This document shows, in pieces, positions 34,441-44,368 of a stretch of 62,000 nt of DNA (position 1 is the stretch's first letter; the number at the start of each line of letters is the position of its first letter). Under the pieces are notes generated by a model. The model was given only the letters and a program-made list of their open reading frames with translations, had not been told where the DNA came from and searched no databases. The stretch covers positions 467,501 to 529,500 of the forward strand of contig JACVTC010000044.1 of the NCBI GenBank assembly GCA_016946835.1. The letters are read 5' to 3'. Position numbers and translations under genes: made by a program. The DNA comes from Neocallimastix lanati (nom. inval.) (lineage: Eukaryota; Neocallimastigomycota; Neocallimastigomycetes; Neocallimastigales; Neocallimastigaceae).

Positions 34441-37213
34441 AGATATTAATTCAATATTTAATTATTATTAAAAGTACAATTCAACCTGATTAGATGGTTT
34501 AGATGCAATCAACTTAGTCACAAGTCACCGGAATGTTCATATACCTTCAAAGATCTAGCTGAAATGGAGGAAAAAAGGACTTTTAAATTAGAAGATGGGA
34601 GAAGGAAAATTTCCAGTAAGTAAACCAGTAGGCTTATCGCCAGCCAAGACTTGAGAAAGTTGATTCCGTTTTAAAAAACAACAAAAGGAACCAAAAGACT
34701 CATCTAAAACTAAGGAACTGATAGACGTAGAAATGAATTTGGAGGAGTCTGAAGAGCCAATTAGTAAATCTAATATTTCTCATTTAAACCAACTGGATTT
34801 GTCTTATTTAGCTGAAAAAATGAATAGAACCATTTAAACGGAGTAATCAAGAAGAAAGATTGAAAGAGCTAAGTGAAATAAGGAAGAAGGAAGAAGATAG
34901 AGATAAAGACTTAAGTGAAAGGGTGACCAATTTAGAACATCATATTCGCTTAATGGATGAATTCGAAGAATATCTACCTGAGGATTTAGTGGATAAAGTT
35001 GCCGCCACTGAAGTTGATCCTAAATTAGTTCTTCTACTTGACCGTTTCCCAAAGTTTTGTTCTGCTTTCCAAAAAGAAGTTAAAGCTAAACCCAAAGACA
35101 ACCTCGAAAACGACTACAAAGGAAAGTGTAATCACTAATGCAGTGAATGTAAGAAACATTGATACAAGTCAGCCAGTTAATGTCATGGTATCTCTTATTA
35201 CCCCAAACAGAGAACAAACGGGTACCAAGAAAATTCATGTTGAAAAAATTATTAAATTTATTCCAACCATAGTAAAATATTCAGTTATGGAATTGTTTGA
35301 AAATTTCAATAATGTTTAATCAATGAAAACTGATGACTTGAAACCAGCCAAACTTTTACTACAGAGAATAATACTCAAATCGGGAGTCAAGCCAGTCAAA
35401 CAAAGGGCATATCATTTGTCGAAGATTCAAACTTTAGCTCTAAAAAAGAGAGTTAGAGAAATTAATAAATAATGGGATAATGGAACCCTCACACTCTCCT
35501 TGGTCTTCTCCTATAGTGTTAGTATTAAAAAAAAAAATGGTCAATATAGAATGTATGTGGATTACCGAAGAGTTAACAGCTTAACCGAAAAGGATGCGTA
35601 CGCACTACCGCCCATCGACAATATTCTTAGTTACATTGGAAAGAATAAAGTTCTCTCTACGATAGATCTATTCTCAGGCTATCATCAGGTGCCAATGTAT
35701 CCCGAAGATCAAGATATAACGTGCTTTACAACGCAACGCTCTATGGGAATTATAACTTTAAGGTCATGCCCTTTGGATTATGTAATGCCCCTGCTACTTT
35801 CCAAAGAGAGATGAACAGAATTTTCTTCAAATTAATTGGAAAGTGTATTTTTGCTTATATTGACGACTTGGTCGTATTCTCGCCTTCTTATGAACAACAT
35901 GTTAAGGATCTTGCCAAAATTTTCACCATACATCAAGATAATGGACTAAAGTTGAACTTGGAAAAATGCCACTTCTTTCAAGAAGAAGTGGAATTGTTAG
36001 GTCATATTCTACTCAAAAAGAGAATTAAACCAATACCTGAAAAGATAAATGTTATTTGTAACTGGCTTCCACGGAAGGATTTATCTTAACTTTTTAGGAG
36101 CAGTTGGGTACTACCAAAAGTTCATTAAGGACTTTGCCCAAATTGCGAGCCCGCTTTTCCACTTGTTAAAGAAAAATGCAAAATTTGAGAGGACAGAGGA
36201 ATCTGACTTAACTTTTAAGACTCTCAAAGAAAGATTAATACAGATCCCTATATAAATACCTCTGGAATTCAATAAATCATTCATAATAAGAAGTGATGCA
36301 TCTCGCAGCGGAATTAGTGGTATCATTACACGGAAGGATGATAACGGAGTTGAAAAGCCTATCCATTATGTAAGTAGAGCACTCAGGAAGGCTGAAACTA
36401 ACTGTAGTGTTACTGACTTGGAGGGAACAGCCGCGTTTTATTGTCGAAATAAATTCAAACATTACATTTTAGGAAATAACTTAGTTACTACTCTGATGAT
36501 GGATCATAAGCCTTTAGTTGGAATCTACAACACTACGGAGTCTTCCAATAACCACCATTTAAAATGGGTAACTACTTTAAGTGCTCTTCAAGTTAAAGTT
36601 CAATTCGAGGAGGGAAGGAAGAATGCTGTTGCCGACCCTCTGTTTAGTATGGATATTTTGAATAAAGCAAAGGAACTAGACAGTGAAGACATGGAATTAG
36701 TACTTATCTCACAAAATATTGAAGATTTCATCAAACGAAGGATCATAGAAATAGAAGGAAAGAAATACTATAAATAAAATGGTAGACTTAGGAAAATATT
36801 GGATAATGAGAAAGAAAGATTACAACTGATTGACTGCCCATGCTATAGGACACGAAGGTATCTATAAAACCTATCACCGGTTAAAGCCTAACTACTATTG
36901 GAAAGGAATGAATAGAGAGATTCAAACCTATATTAAATGTTGCCCGAAATGTCAAATATATAATAAATGGCAAAAACAAAATGAAAATGTAGAAAACTTA
37001 CCAACCAAGCCGGGATATCCATTCTCTAGAATCGGATTAGATCTTGTAGGACCGCTACCAAGGACAAAAACCAGAAATATGTATATAATAGTTTTAGTGG
37101 ACTATTTAACGAAGTGGATCGAAGCGGAACCCCTAAAAGAAACCTACTCTAATGATGTGATCAAATTCTTAAAGAAGGTTTTATCTCATCATGGTGTACC
37201 TGAATATAATTAA
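34440..37213 (+). pseudogene. Broken Ty3/gypsy retrotransposon (gag remnant, RT, RNase H, partial integrase)
   Basis: Domains appear in normal order but in several frames. A zinc-knuckle remnant (CNQLSHKSPEC, about 34515) is followed by a charged coiled-coil region (34860-35138) and a protease/linker region. Reverse transcriptase at 35340-36090 shows LKPAKLLLQR, GQYRMYVDYRRVNSLTEKDA, LSTIDLFSGYHQ, KVMPFGLCNAPATFQ and YIDD. Connection and RNase H follow (FLGAVGYYQKF, IIRSDASRSGISG, MMDHKPLVG). The integrase has an intact HHCC finger (HAIGHEG ... CCPKC) and the first catalytic Asp (GLDLVGPLP), then stops at GVPEYN, before the second Asp. Frameshifts or stops occur near 34830, 35140, 35325, 35470, 35720, 36075, 36255 and 36776. 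No LTRs are seen. Truncated at both ends, inactive. Confidence 0.88.
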
Positions 37214-37224
37214 AAATATAATTA

Positions 37225-37336
37225 AAACATTGATTTATGTTATAAAATTTTATTATTAATTATTGATATAATTTATATATAGAAATCAAGCCACATATTA
37301 AGAATATTATAAAATTATTATAAAATCATTAGAGTT
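37225..37336. repeat. Ankyrin-spacer block flanking the Ty3 relic
   Basis: Matches 22150-22245: ACATTGATTTATGTTATAAA and GAAATCAAGCCACATATT. The match breaks off at ATCATTAGA (37336), where a GC-rich insertion begins. It fixes the right junction of the Ty3 fragment at about 37213. Confidence 0.6.
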
Positions 37337-37740
37337 CAATTCCGTCTTACCACCCGATAATTATCATTTAAGTGCCTAACCCTAAATCGAACAAGTCATC
37401 GACTACACTATGATCGTGCTTCTCAGTTGTACGTATACATGCCTGAAGTTGGGTGATTTCTGCATATTATTAATCCTCATTAGTCAATGTATTCGCGTGA
37501 TATTGATCACGTGATTGGATGTATTTCCTAATTGGAAAAAGGTATGTAGTAGATAAATAATAATGTTATAGAGTATGTGTTTGTGGGATTCGTCACTGAG
37601 AGCGTCGACGCCGAAATGGTATGACATGAGAGCACTTTATGTGGTCATCCTGATACACCCGCTATAAAGTTTGTCTGATATTAGTTGTCCATTTTGGCTG
37701 GGATAATATGATCAAGACTTATAAGGGATAGTCTAAAAAA
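37337..37740. mobile_element. GC-richer insertion, fossil transposable element
   Basis: About 400 bp of markedly higher GC with no long frame. It includes an inverted repeat CGTGAT-ATTG-ATCACG (37496-37511) and, at its right end, the same terminal block as 28731-28840 (GTGGTCATCCTGATACA ... ATAATATGATCAAGACTT). It ends with AGACT-TATAAGGGAT-AGTCT, a degenerate terminal hairpin. Could be a solo LTR or a non-autonomous element. Confidence 0.45.
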
Positions 37741-38567
37741 AAAAAAGATATTAATAGATTATATAAAAAGATATAATTTTTTTTTTTTTTTTTTTTCAAT
37801 TTTAATATGAAGAATAAAAAAAAAATATTATCAATTAAAAGCCATCCTGAGAGGTGAGATTAAAATAATTAAAGTAATAAAAGATCACACAGAGAGAAAT
37901 GATTTAAACAAGAAATTATATTTATTATATTATTAATGAATTTTGTGAATAAAAATGGACTTTTTTTTTATGATTATTTTTTATAATTATCTCTTTTTCT
38001 AATTTTTTTTTTTTAATTTTCATTAATTCGTATTTTTTTAAATTTTTTTTTTTTTCATTTTTATTTATATATTTATTAATTTATTTATTTATTTATTTAT
38101 TTATACTAATATTCTATTTATAATTTATTTTTTTTATTTAAAATTATTTTTTATAATTATTTGTTTTTTTATTTATTAAATTCTAATAACATAAGCTAAA
38201 ATAATGAAGAGGAATAAATATTATTTTTATATTGATAAAAAATGTAAATTTAAAAATATAAAAATAAAAAATATAAAAATAAAAAATATAAAAATAAAAT
38301 TAGTAAAATTAATTTAATTTTAATTTTTTTTATCTTTCTAGTTTTACAATAAATTTGTAATAATTAAAAAATTTAAAAAAAAAAAAAGTTATATTATATG
38401 TATATATACATATATATATATTTAAATTAATAGTAAATAAAATATTTTGTATTTTTTTTTATTTAATGAAATTATTAAAAAATTATTTATTACTTACCAT
38501 TTCTCTATACTATAAAATAAACATTTTACCAGTTATATATTTCCATTACTCTTTATTCAATTAATAA
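37740..38567. repeat. Duplicated intergenic block (pairs with 48290-49180)
   Basis: Shared landmarks are AAAAGCCATCCTGAGA / AAAAGTCATCCTGAGA, GATTTAAACAAGAAA, ATAAAAATGGACTTT and TATTCAATTAATAAT. At that last landmark the copies part, because this copy carries an insertion. Confidence 0.65.
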
Positions 38568-39488
38568 TTCTTTTTTTTTTTATTTCCGGTGTGTACCGCC
38601 CTATGCTTCCCTCAAGACATGAGAATATTAAGGTAGTCACAATACTTTGTGGATATAGTCCCTACTGGACAGCCTTACTGTATATTCAGCATTGGCGCTC
38701 TAACCATACATATTATTGCTGAGATTTTTTAACACGATTTTTCTCGGAATGCTTTTCGGTGCTAACTCCCTAGAAGCGAGGCTAGAGTAACCTAACCCAA
38801 TTGAGTCATGTGTTAGCTCACTTGGTAATAGTATTTAGTTAGCAGATTGATTATTCGTAGTTTAGCTATGTGCATATTAACCCATATGCAAGGAATTCCC
38901 TCGTAAGAATATTAATGACAGTTACTAGCGCAACCCTCTCAGGCCCACTGTTAGAACAGTATCTAGTCTATATTACTCCGGAATTTAAGTATATTATATA
39001 TAAGGGGAGGGGGATATACTTACCTGTAAACGAAAACCCTAACCACTATCTACCGTAAAACCGTTTTTCAGAAAAAACCGTAAAATGGTCAATGGGCGGA
39101 GCCTTATGTATGATAGTCCGCGGACTAACAACCAGGATAAAACCTGGTTCATTCAATTAATATGATAACTATTTAGTAGTTATCGTTTGAATAATAATAA
39201 TTCTCAATATTATTATTATTTGAACTTATTATTACTATTTATTTATAAAAAATAAAAATATTTTATTTTTTAATATTTTTATTAAGAATAAATTTTTGTT
39301 AATCGTTACATTTTTATTTAGTACATTTTTTCTCTCTTTTATATTTAATAATTAAAATAAAGTAATATTTGTTTGCAAAAATATACTATTTAATATATTT
39401 AAGCATAATTAATTTAAGTAATTTAATTAATTAATTTATAATAATTTATTATTATTAATATTTATAGTTTAATTTATTATTATTTATC
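38568..39488. mobile_element. Insertion of about 0.9 kb with palindromes, absent from the paralogous spacer
   Basis: The duplicate spacer at 49165-49200 reads straight from TTCAATTAATAAT into GATGAAGTATCTCT. Here those two parts are separated by this block, so the block is an insertion, with AATAAT on both sides. The left 550 bp is GC-rich. On its minus strand 38640-38700 is about 80% identical over 45 bp to the reading at 56600-56630 (NAE.TVR..SR). A TATATATAAGGGG motif lies near 38994. The right part has palindromes (39114-39127, 39130-39149, 39164-39184, 39185-39225). No transposase or reverse transcriptase seen; class unknown. Confidence 0.55.
39114..39225. other. Cluster of four palindromes/hairpins
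   Basis: TAGTCCGCGGACTA at 39114-39127 is a perfect 14-bp palindrome. AACCAGG-ATAAAA-CCTGGTT lies at 39130-39149, followed by CATTCAAT. GATAACTA-TTTAG-TAGTTATC lies at 39164-39184. The fourth is an imperfect stem (two mismatches), GTTTGAATAATAATAAT against ATTATTATTATTTGAAC, at 39185-39225. They lie head to tail. Confidence 0.8.
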
Positions 39489-39489
39489 A

Positions 39490-40159
39490 AATAATGAAGT
39501 ATCTCTATCTTTATTCTTCTTATTAATATTCCATTCCTCAATGAATTAATTTTTTTTCACAATTAATATAAAATAATATTTTAAATATCTAAAATTTTTT
39601 TATTTATTGAATTGAATGAATAATTTTATTTTATTATTAATAATATATTTTTTAACATTTTCTAATTCTATATTTAATAATTAAAACAAAAATAATAAAC
39701 TTTTAAAAAATATTTAAATTCATTAATAAAAATAAAATATAAATATATATATAAATATACTTTTAATTATATCAATCTAGTATTTTTTTTTAATTATTTA
39801 TTTATTTATTTTTATTTTAAAAATATTAATATGTTAAACTTTAAAAAGTAATGTATATTAGTTAATAACAAAAATTATTTTAATAAACTATTATTTTATT
39901 ATATATTTATATTTAAAAATATTATATATATAAGATATATAATTTTAATCACAAATTAATTGATATAATAATTAAAAAAAACCTATAAACTATTCTTTTA
40001 ATAAATGATTTATATGTTATTTATAATCATGAATTAGGAAATTAATATTTATTATCAATATTATTTTTTTTTTTTTTAAATATTATAATATTACCAAAAA
40101 TAATTTTTTTTTTTTTTTTTAATTTTTAAAAGAAAAAAATTTATAACCTTACATATTTA
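39490..40159. repeat. Spacer 3' of ankyrin genes (family of four)
   Basis: Related to 43770-44365, 49180-49600 and 52130-52555. Common pieces are AAGTATCTCTAT, CTCAATGAATTAATTTTTTT, TTTATTTATTGAATTGAATGAA and TATGTTAAACTTTAAAAAGT. It lies immediately downstream (minus sense) of the ankyrin genes ending at 40160, 44369 and about 52555, so it probably carries their 3' ends. Confidence 0.6.
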
Positions 40160-41928
40160 TTATTTATAATTTAATAAACATTTCGCCAATTCTATATTTC
40201 CATCTTTACATGCAATTAGTAATGGTGTATTTCCATCTTTATTCTTTTCATTGATATCCATTCCATAATGAATTATTTTTTTCACCTCTTCAATATTACC
40301 TTTTTTACATTCATAAGTTAATAAGGTTTCATTATCATCATTTTTATTGTTATTTTTTTCCATTATATATTTCTTTTTTTCCAAATAATTTACAATATCA
40401 AAGCATTTCTCTTCTTTAGCTAGAACTAAAAAGACACTTTCAATTTTAGCTCCATTTTCCACTAATAATTGTACCATTTCAATATTTTTAAGGCCAATGG
40501 CCAATAAAAGAGGAGTTACTCCTTTTTCATCTTTTGCATTCAAATTCAAAATAATATTATTATGATTGGCATAATCGATTAATAATTTAACCATTTCAAT
40601 ATTATTTCTATAAATGGCAAATAAAAGAGGATAATATCCATTTCCATTTTCTTTTTCATTTAATTCTAAAATAATATTATTTTTAGTTGCATAATCAATT
40701 AATAATTTAACTATTTCAATATTATTTTCTCTAGTGGCAAATAAAAGTGGATAATATCCATTTTCAATTTCTTTTTCATTTAATTCCAAAATAATTTTAT
40801 TTTCAGTGGCATAATCGATTAATAATTTAACTATTTCAATATTATTTTCTCCAGTGGCAATTAAAAGAGGATAATATCCATTTTTATTTTTTTCATTTAA
40901 TTACAAAATAATTTTTCTTTTAGTGGCATAATTGATTAATAATTTAACTATTTCAATGTTATTATTATCAGTTGCATTAAAAAGAGGATAATATCCATTT
41001 TTATTTTTTTCATTTAATTCCAAAATAATATTATTTTTAGTTGCATAATTGATTAATAATTTAACTATTTCAGAATTTTGGAAGGCAGTGGCATTAAAAA
41101 GAGGATAAAAACTATTTCCATTTTCTTTTTCATTTAATTCCAAAATAATATTATTTTTAGTTGCATAATCAATTAATAATTTAACTATTTCAATATTATT
41201 TTCTCTAGTGGCAATTAAAAGTGGATAATATCCATTTTCAATTTCTTTTTCATTTAATTCCAAAATAATTTTATTTTCCGTGGCATAATCGATTAATAAT
41301 TTAACAATTTCTAAATTTTGGAGGGCAGTGGCAATAATAAGAGGATAATATCCATTTTCAATTTCTTTTTCATTTAATTCCAAAATAATTTTATTTTCAG
41401 TGGCATAATCGATTAATAATTTAACAATTTCTGAATTTTGGAGGGCAGTGGCATTAAAAAGAGGATAATATCCATTTTTATTTTTTTCATTTAATTCCAA
41501 AATAATATTATTTTTAGTTGCATAATTGATTAATAATTTAACTATTTCAACATTATTTTTTCTAGTGGCAATTAAAAGTGGATAATATCCATTTTCAATT
41601 TCTTTTTCATTTAATTCCAAAATAATTTTATTTTCAGTGGCATAATCGATTAATAATTTAATTATTTCAGAATTTTGGAGGGCAGTGGCATTAAAAAGAG
41701 GATAATATCCATTTTTATTTTTTTTATTTAATTTCAAAATAATTTTTTTTTAGTGGCATAATCGATTAATAATTTAACTATTTCAATATTATTATTATCA
41801 GTAGCATTAAAAAGAGAATTCCATCCATCTTCATCTTTTTCATTCGAATTAAAAATAAATTTTTTTTGGGGAGTATTAACAAAAAGTATTTTTCCTAATT
41901 TTTCTATAAAATTATAATAATTAGTCAT
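40160..41928 (-). pseudogene. Ankyrin-repeat gene with one frameshift and one nonsense codon
   Basis: Starts MTNYYNFIEKLGKILFVNTP at 41928. The first repeats end at KKKLF, where a run of A's shifts the frame (41734-41760). The frame resumes as MKLNKKNKNGYYPLFNATAL and continues for about seven 39-residue repeats to IIL-stop at 40901. There GAA of IILELNEK is TAA, a single-base nonsense change. Beyond it the same frame goes on with NEKNKNGYYPLLIATGENN and three more repeats. A canonical C-terminal module (ETLLTYECKKGNIEEVKKII, then INEKNKDGNTPLLIACKDGN) follows to the stop at 40160. Only two lesions in nearly 600 codons means a very recent death, or sequencing error at the A-run. The repeats are almost identical to one another in DNA. 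Confidence 0.8.
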
Positions 41929-42050
41929 ATCTATAATATATAAAATATTATTTTTTTATTAAAAACAAAAAAATTTTTTTATTTTATAAATTAACTTTAT
42001 AAATTATTCGATAAAAATTATAATTTTTGAATTATCAAAAGTATATATGA
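41929..42050 (-). promoter_or_regulatory. Conserved block upstream of ankyrin genes (copy 4)
   Basis: More diverged copy of the block at 22581, still with ATCTATAATATATAAAAT by the start and ATAATTTTTGAATTATCAAAA at the far end. Confidence 0.4.
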
Positions 42051-43350
42051 ATATATAAAATTTAGTTCTAATATTTAAATCTTAAAAAAAAAAATAAAAA
42101 AAAAAAAGAAAATAAAAATTTTTTTTTTTTTAAAAATATTTAAAAAATTCTAATAAAAAAAAAAAAGAAATAAAAAATTATTTTTTTAAACGATTTTGTT
42201 TAATTTTATATAAAGTAAATATTAATAATTGCTATGTCCTTTATAATTTTTATTTTTACTTCCTTTTTTTATATTTTTTTTATAGTTCTGTTTTATTATT
42301 TACTTTTTTTTTTTTTTAAAAATAAAAAATTTGGACATAAAATTTTTTTTTTTTTTAAATTTTAATTTATATTTTTTTTAATTTAATTAATTTTATTGAT
42401 AAGAAAAATAATTAATTTAATAATAAAACATAATATTTTAATGTATGAAATCAATGTATACAAATTGTATTCTCAACATGAAATATAAATAAAATTTTAT
42501 TAATAAGTTAAGTTAATTAAGAAATTATAAATATATTAAAAATATATTAATAATTTAAAACTTTGTTCTTTAATAATAATAATAAAAAAAAACAAGTCTT
42601 TTGTTTATTTTTGGAAGAAGAGAAGAAAAGTAAACAAAAGAAAAGAGATGAAAAGTAATCAAAAGTAAAGAAAAAAAAAGAGGAAATTTAATAATGAAAT
42701 ATTAATATTAATAAATGAAATATATAAAACTAACAAGTATAATTAATAATATATGTGTATTAATTATTAGAGTTATTTATAAAATTATTTTATTTTTATT
42801 TGTAGTTTACGTTAAATATATTAAAAACTATTATTCATATTTAAAGGATAAATATAAATAATAGAGGTCACTTTACAAATACTTTGATAAGTAATAAAGT
42901 GGTCTAGTTTGTATAAATTTTTCTTTAAACTAGTATGTTCAGAGAGAAATTTATCAATAATAATAATAAAAATTTTATTAATTAATAAAAATATAATTAA
43001 ATATATTTTATCTTTTAATTATATAAATTATATCTATTTAAAATAAATTTAATATGAATATGGAAAATAGTAAACTTAAAATCAACCAAAGTGAAAATAA
43101 TAAAAAACTAAAAATTATTAAGAAATAAAAATTAATAAAAAATTATGAATTAAAAAATTATTTATAATTAAACTTTTATTATGCTTTTTTTTTTTTTGTT
43201 TTTGTTTTTGTTTTTGTTTTTGTTTTTGATTTTGTTTAAATGATTATTATTTAATATTCTTATATGATATATTAAATTAATTTTATTTATTTGAATCTTA
43301 TTATTAAATTATTATGCAAAAAACAACTTAATATAATTTTTGGAAATAAA
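42050..43350. other. AT-rich spacer, no gene seen
   Basis: Contains a purine-rich patch at 42605-42690 (GGAAGAAGAGAAGAAAAG). From about 43050 it is a duplicate of 23690-24040. A (TTTTTG)n run lies at 43195-43230. Confidence 0.4.
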
Positions 43351-43359
43351 TAAAAGTAA

Positions 43360-43700
43360 TTATAGAGATCAATATCTACTTTTATGTACTGTTAATAATT
43401 TGATTTATTTCCTAAAATTATTTTATTTTTATTTGTATAATCCATTAATAATTTAATTATTTCAGTATTACTATTTATAGTGAGATTTAAAAGTGAACAG
43501 TTATCATATTTATTGTCTTTTCCATTCTCATTCTGAAATAATTATATTTTAGCGGCATAATCTGTCAATAATTGAACTATTTCCAGTATTATCATTTTCT
43601 GAGGCAAATGAAAGTGGATAGAATCCAAATTCAATTCCTTTTCCATATATTCCCTTAATAATTTTATTTTTAGTGGCATAATCTATTAATAATTTATCCA
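43360..43700 (-). pseudogene. Ankyrin-repeat remnant
   Basis: Degenerate repeats on the minus strand: the complement of AGTGGCATAATCTATTAATA (43671-43690), GCGGCATAATCTGTCAATAA (43554-43573), and GAAAGTGGATAGAATCC. It resembles the 3' part of the gene at 24145-25185 and its downstream residue. Frame broken in several places. Confidence 0.6.
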
Positions 43701-43719
43701 TTATTATTTTTCTTTGCAT

Positions 43720-44368
43720 AAATTCAGAGAAAAAGTTTTTATTTTTATTTTATATAGTTATAAGTATCTATTTAATTAGTTATTCTTATTTTTTGATATT
43801 CCATTTCTCAATAAATTAATTTTTTTTCATAATTAATAAAAAATAATACTTTAAATATCTAAAATTTCTTTATTTATTGAATTAAATAAATATATTTATT
43901 TTATTATTAATAATATAATTTTCAATATTTTCTAATCCTTATTTAAAAATTAAAAAAAAAAATAATAAAATTTTAAATAATATAAAAATATTAATAAAAA
44001 TAAGTATATATATATATATATACTTTTATTATTTATATAAAATTTAATTTTTTTTTTTTTTTATTTTTTTATTTAATTATTTATTTTTATTTTAAAAATA
44101 TTAATATGTTAAACTTTAAAAAGTGATATATATTAGTTAATAAGAAAAATTATTTTAATAAACTATTACTTTATTATATATTTATATTTAAAAATATTAT
44201 ATTTATAATAGATATAATTTTAATATTTCAAATTAATTGATATAAAGATTAAAAAAAAAAAAAAAAAAAAAAAAACTTTTAAATTATTCTTTTAATATTT
44301 GAATTATATGCTATTTGTAATCATGAATTAGGAAATTAGTATTTATTATTATTATTATTTTATTATTT
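43720..44368. repeat. Spacer 3' of ankyrin gene (second copy)
   Basis: Related to 39500-40159 (CTCAATAAATTAATTTTTTTTCA, TTTATTTATTGAATTAAAT, ATGTTAAACTTTAAAAAGTG). A 22-bp A-tract lies near 44250. Confidence 0.55.

Noticed and set aside
38805-38875. tRNA-like sequence (TTAGCTCACTTGGTAATAG resembles a D-arm/A box)
   Set aside because: No acceptor stem, no convincing anticodon arm or GGTTCGA B box; at most a tRNA-derived scrap.
39040-39055. CCCTAA-like telomere motif (also near 37380)
   Set aside because: Single occurrences of ACCCTAA without tandem repetition.
38870-39058. 62-codon plus-strand frame
   Set aside because: Lies within the GC-rich insertion, no family resemblance, no codon pattern; probably chance.
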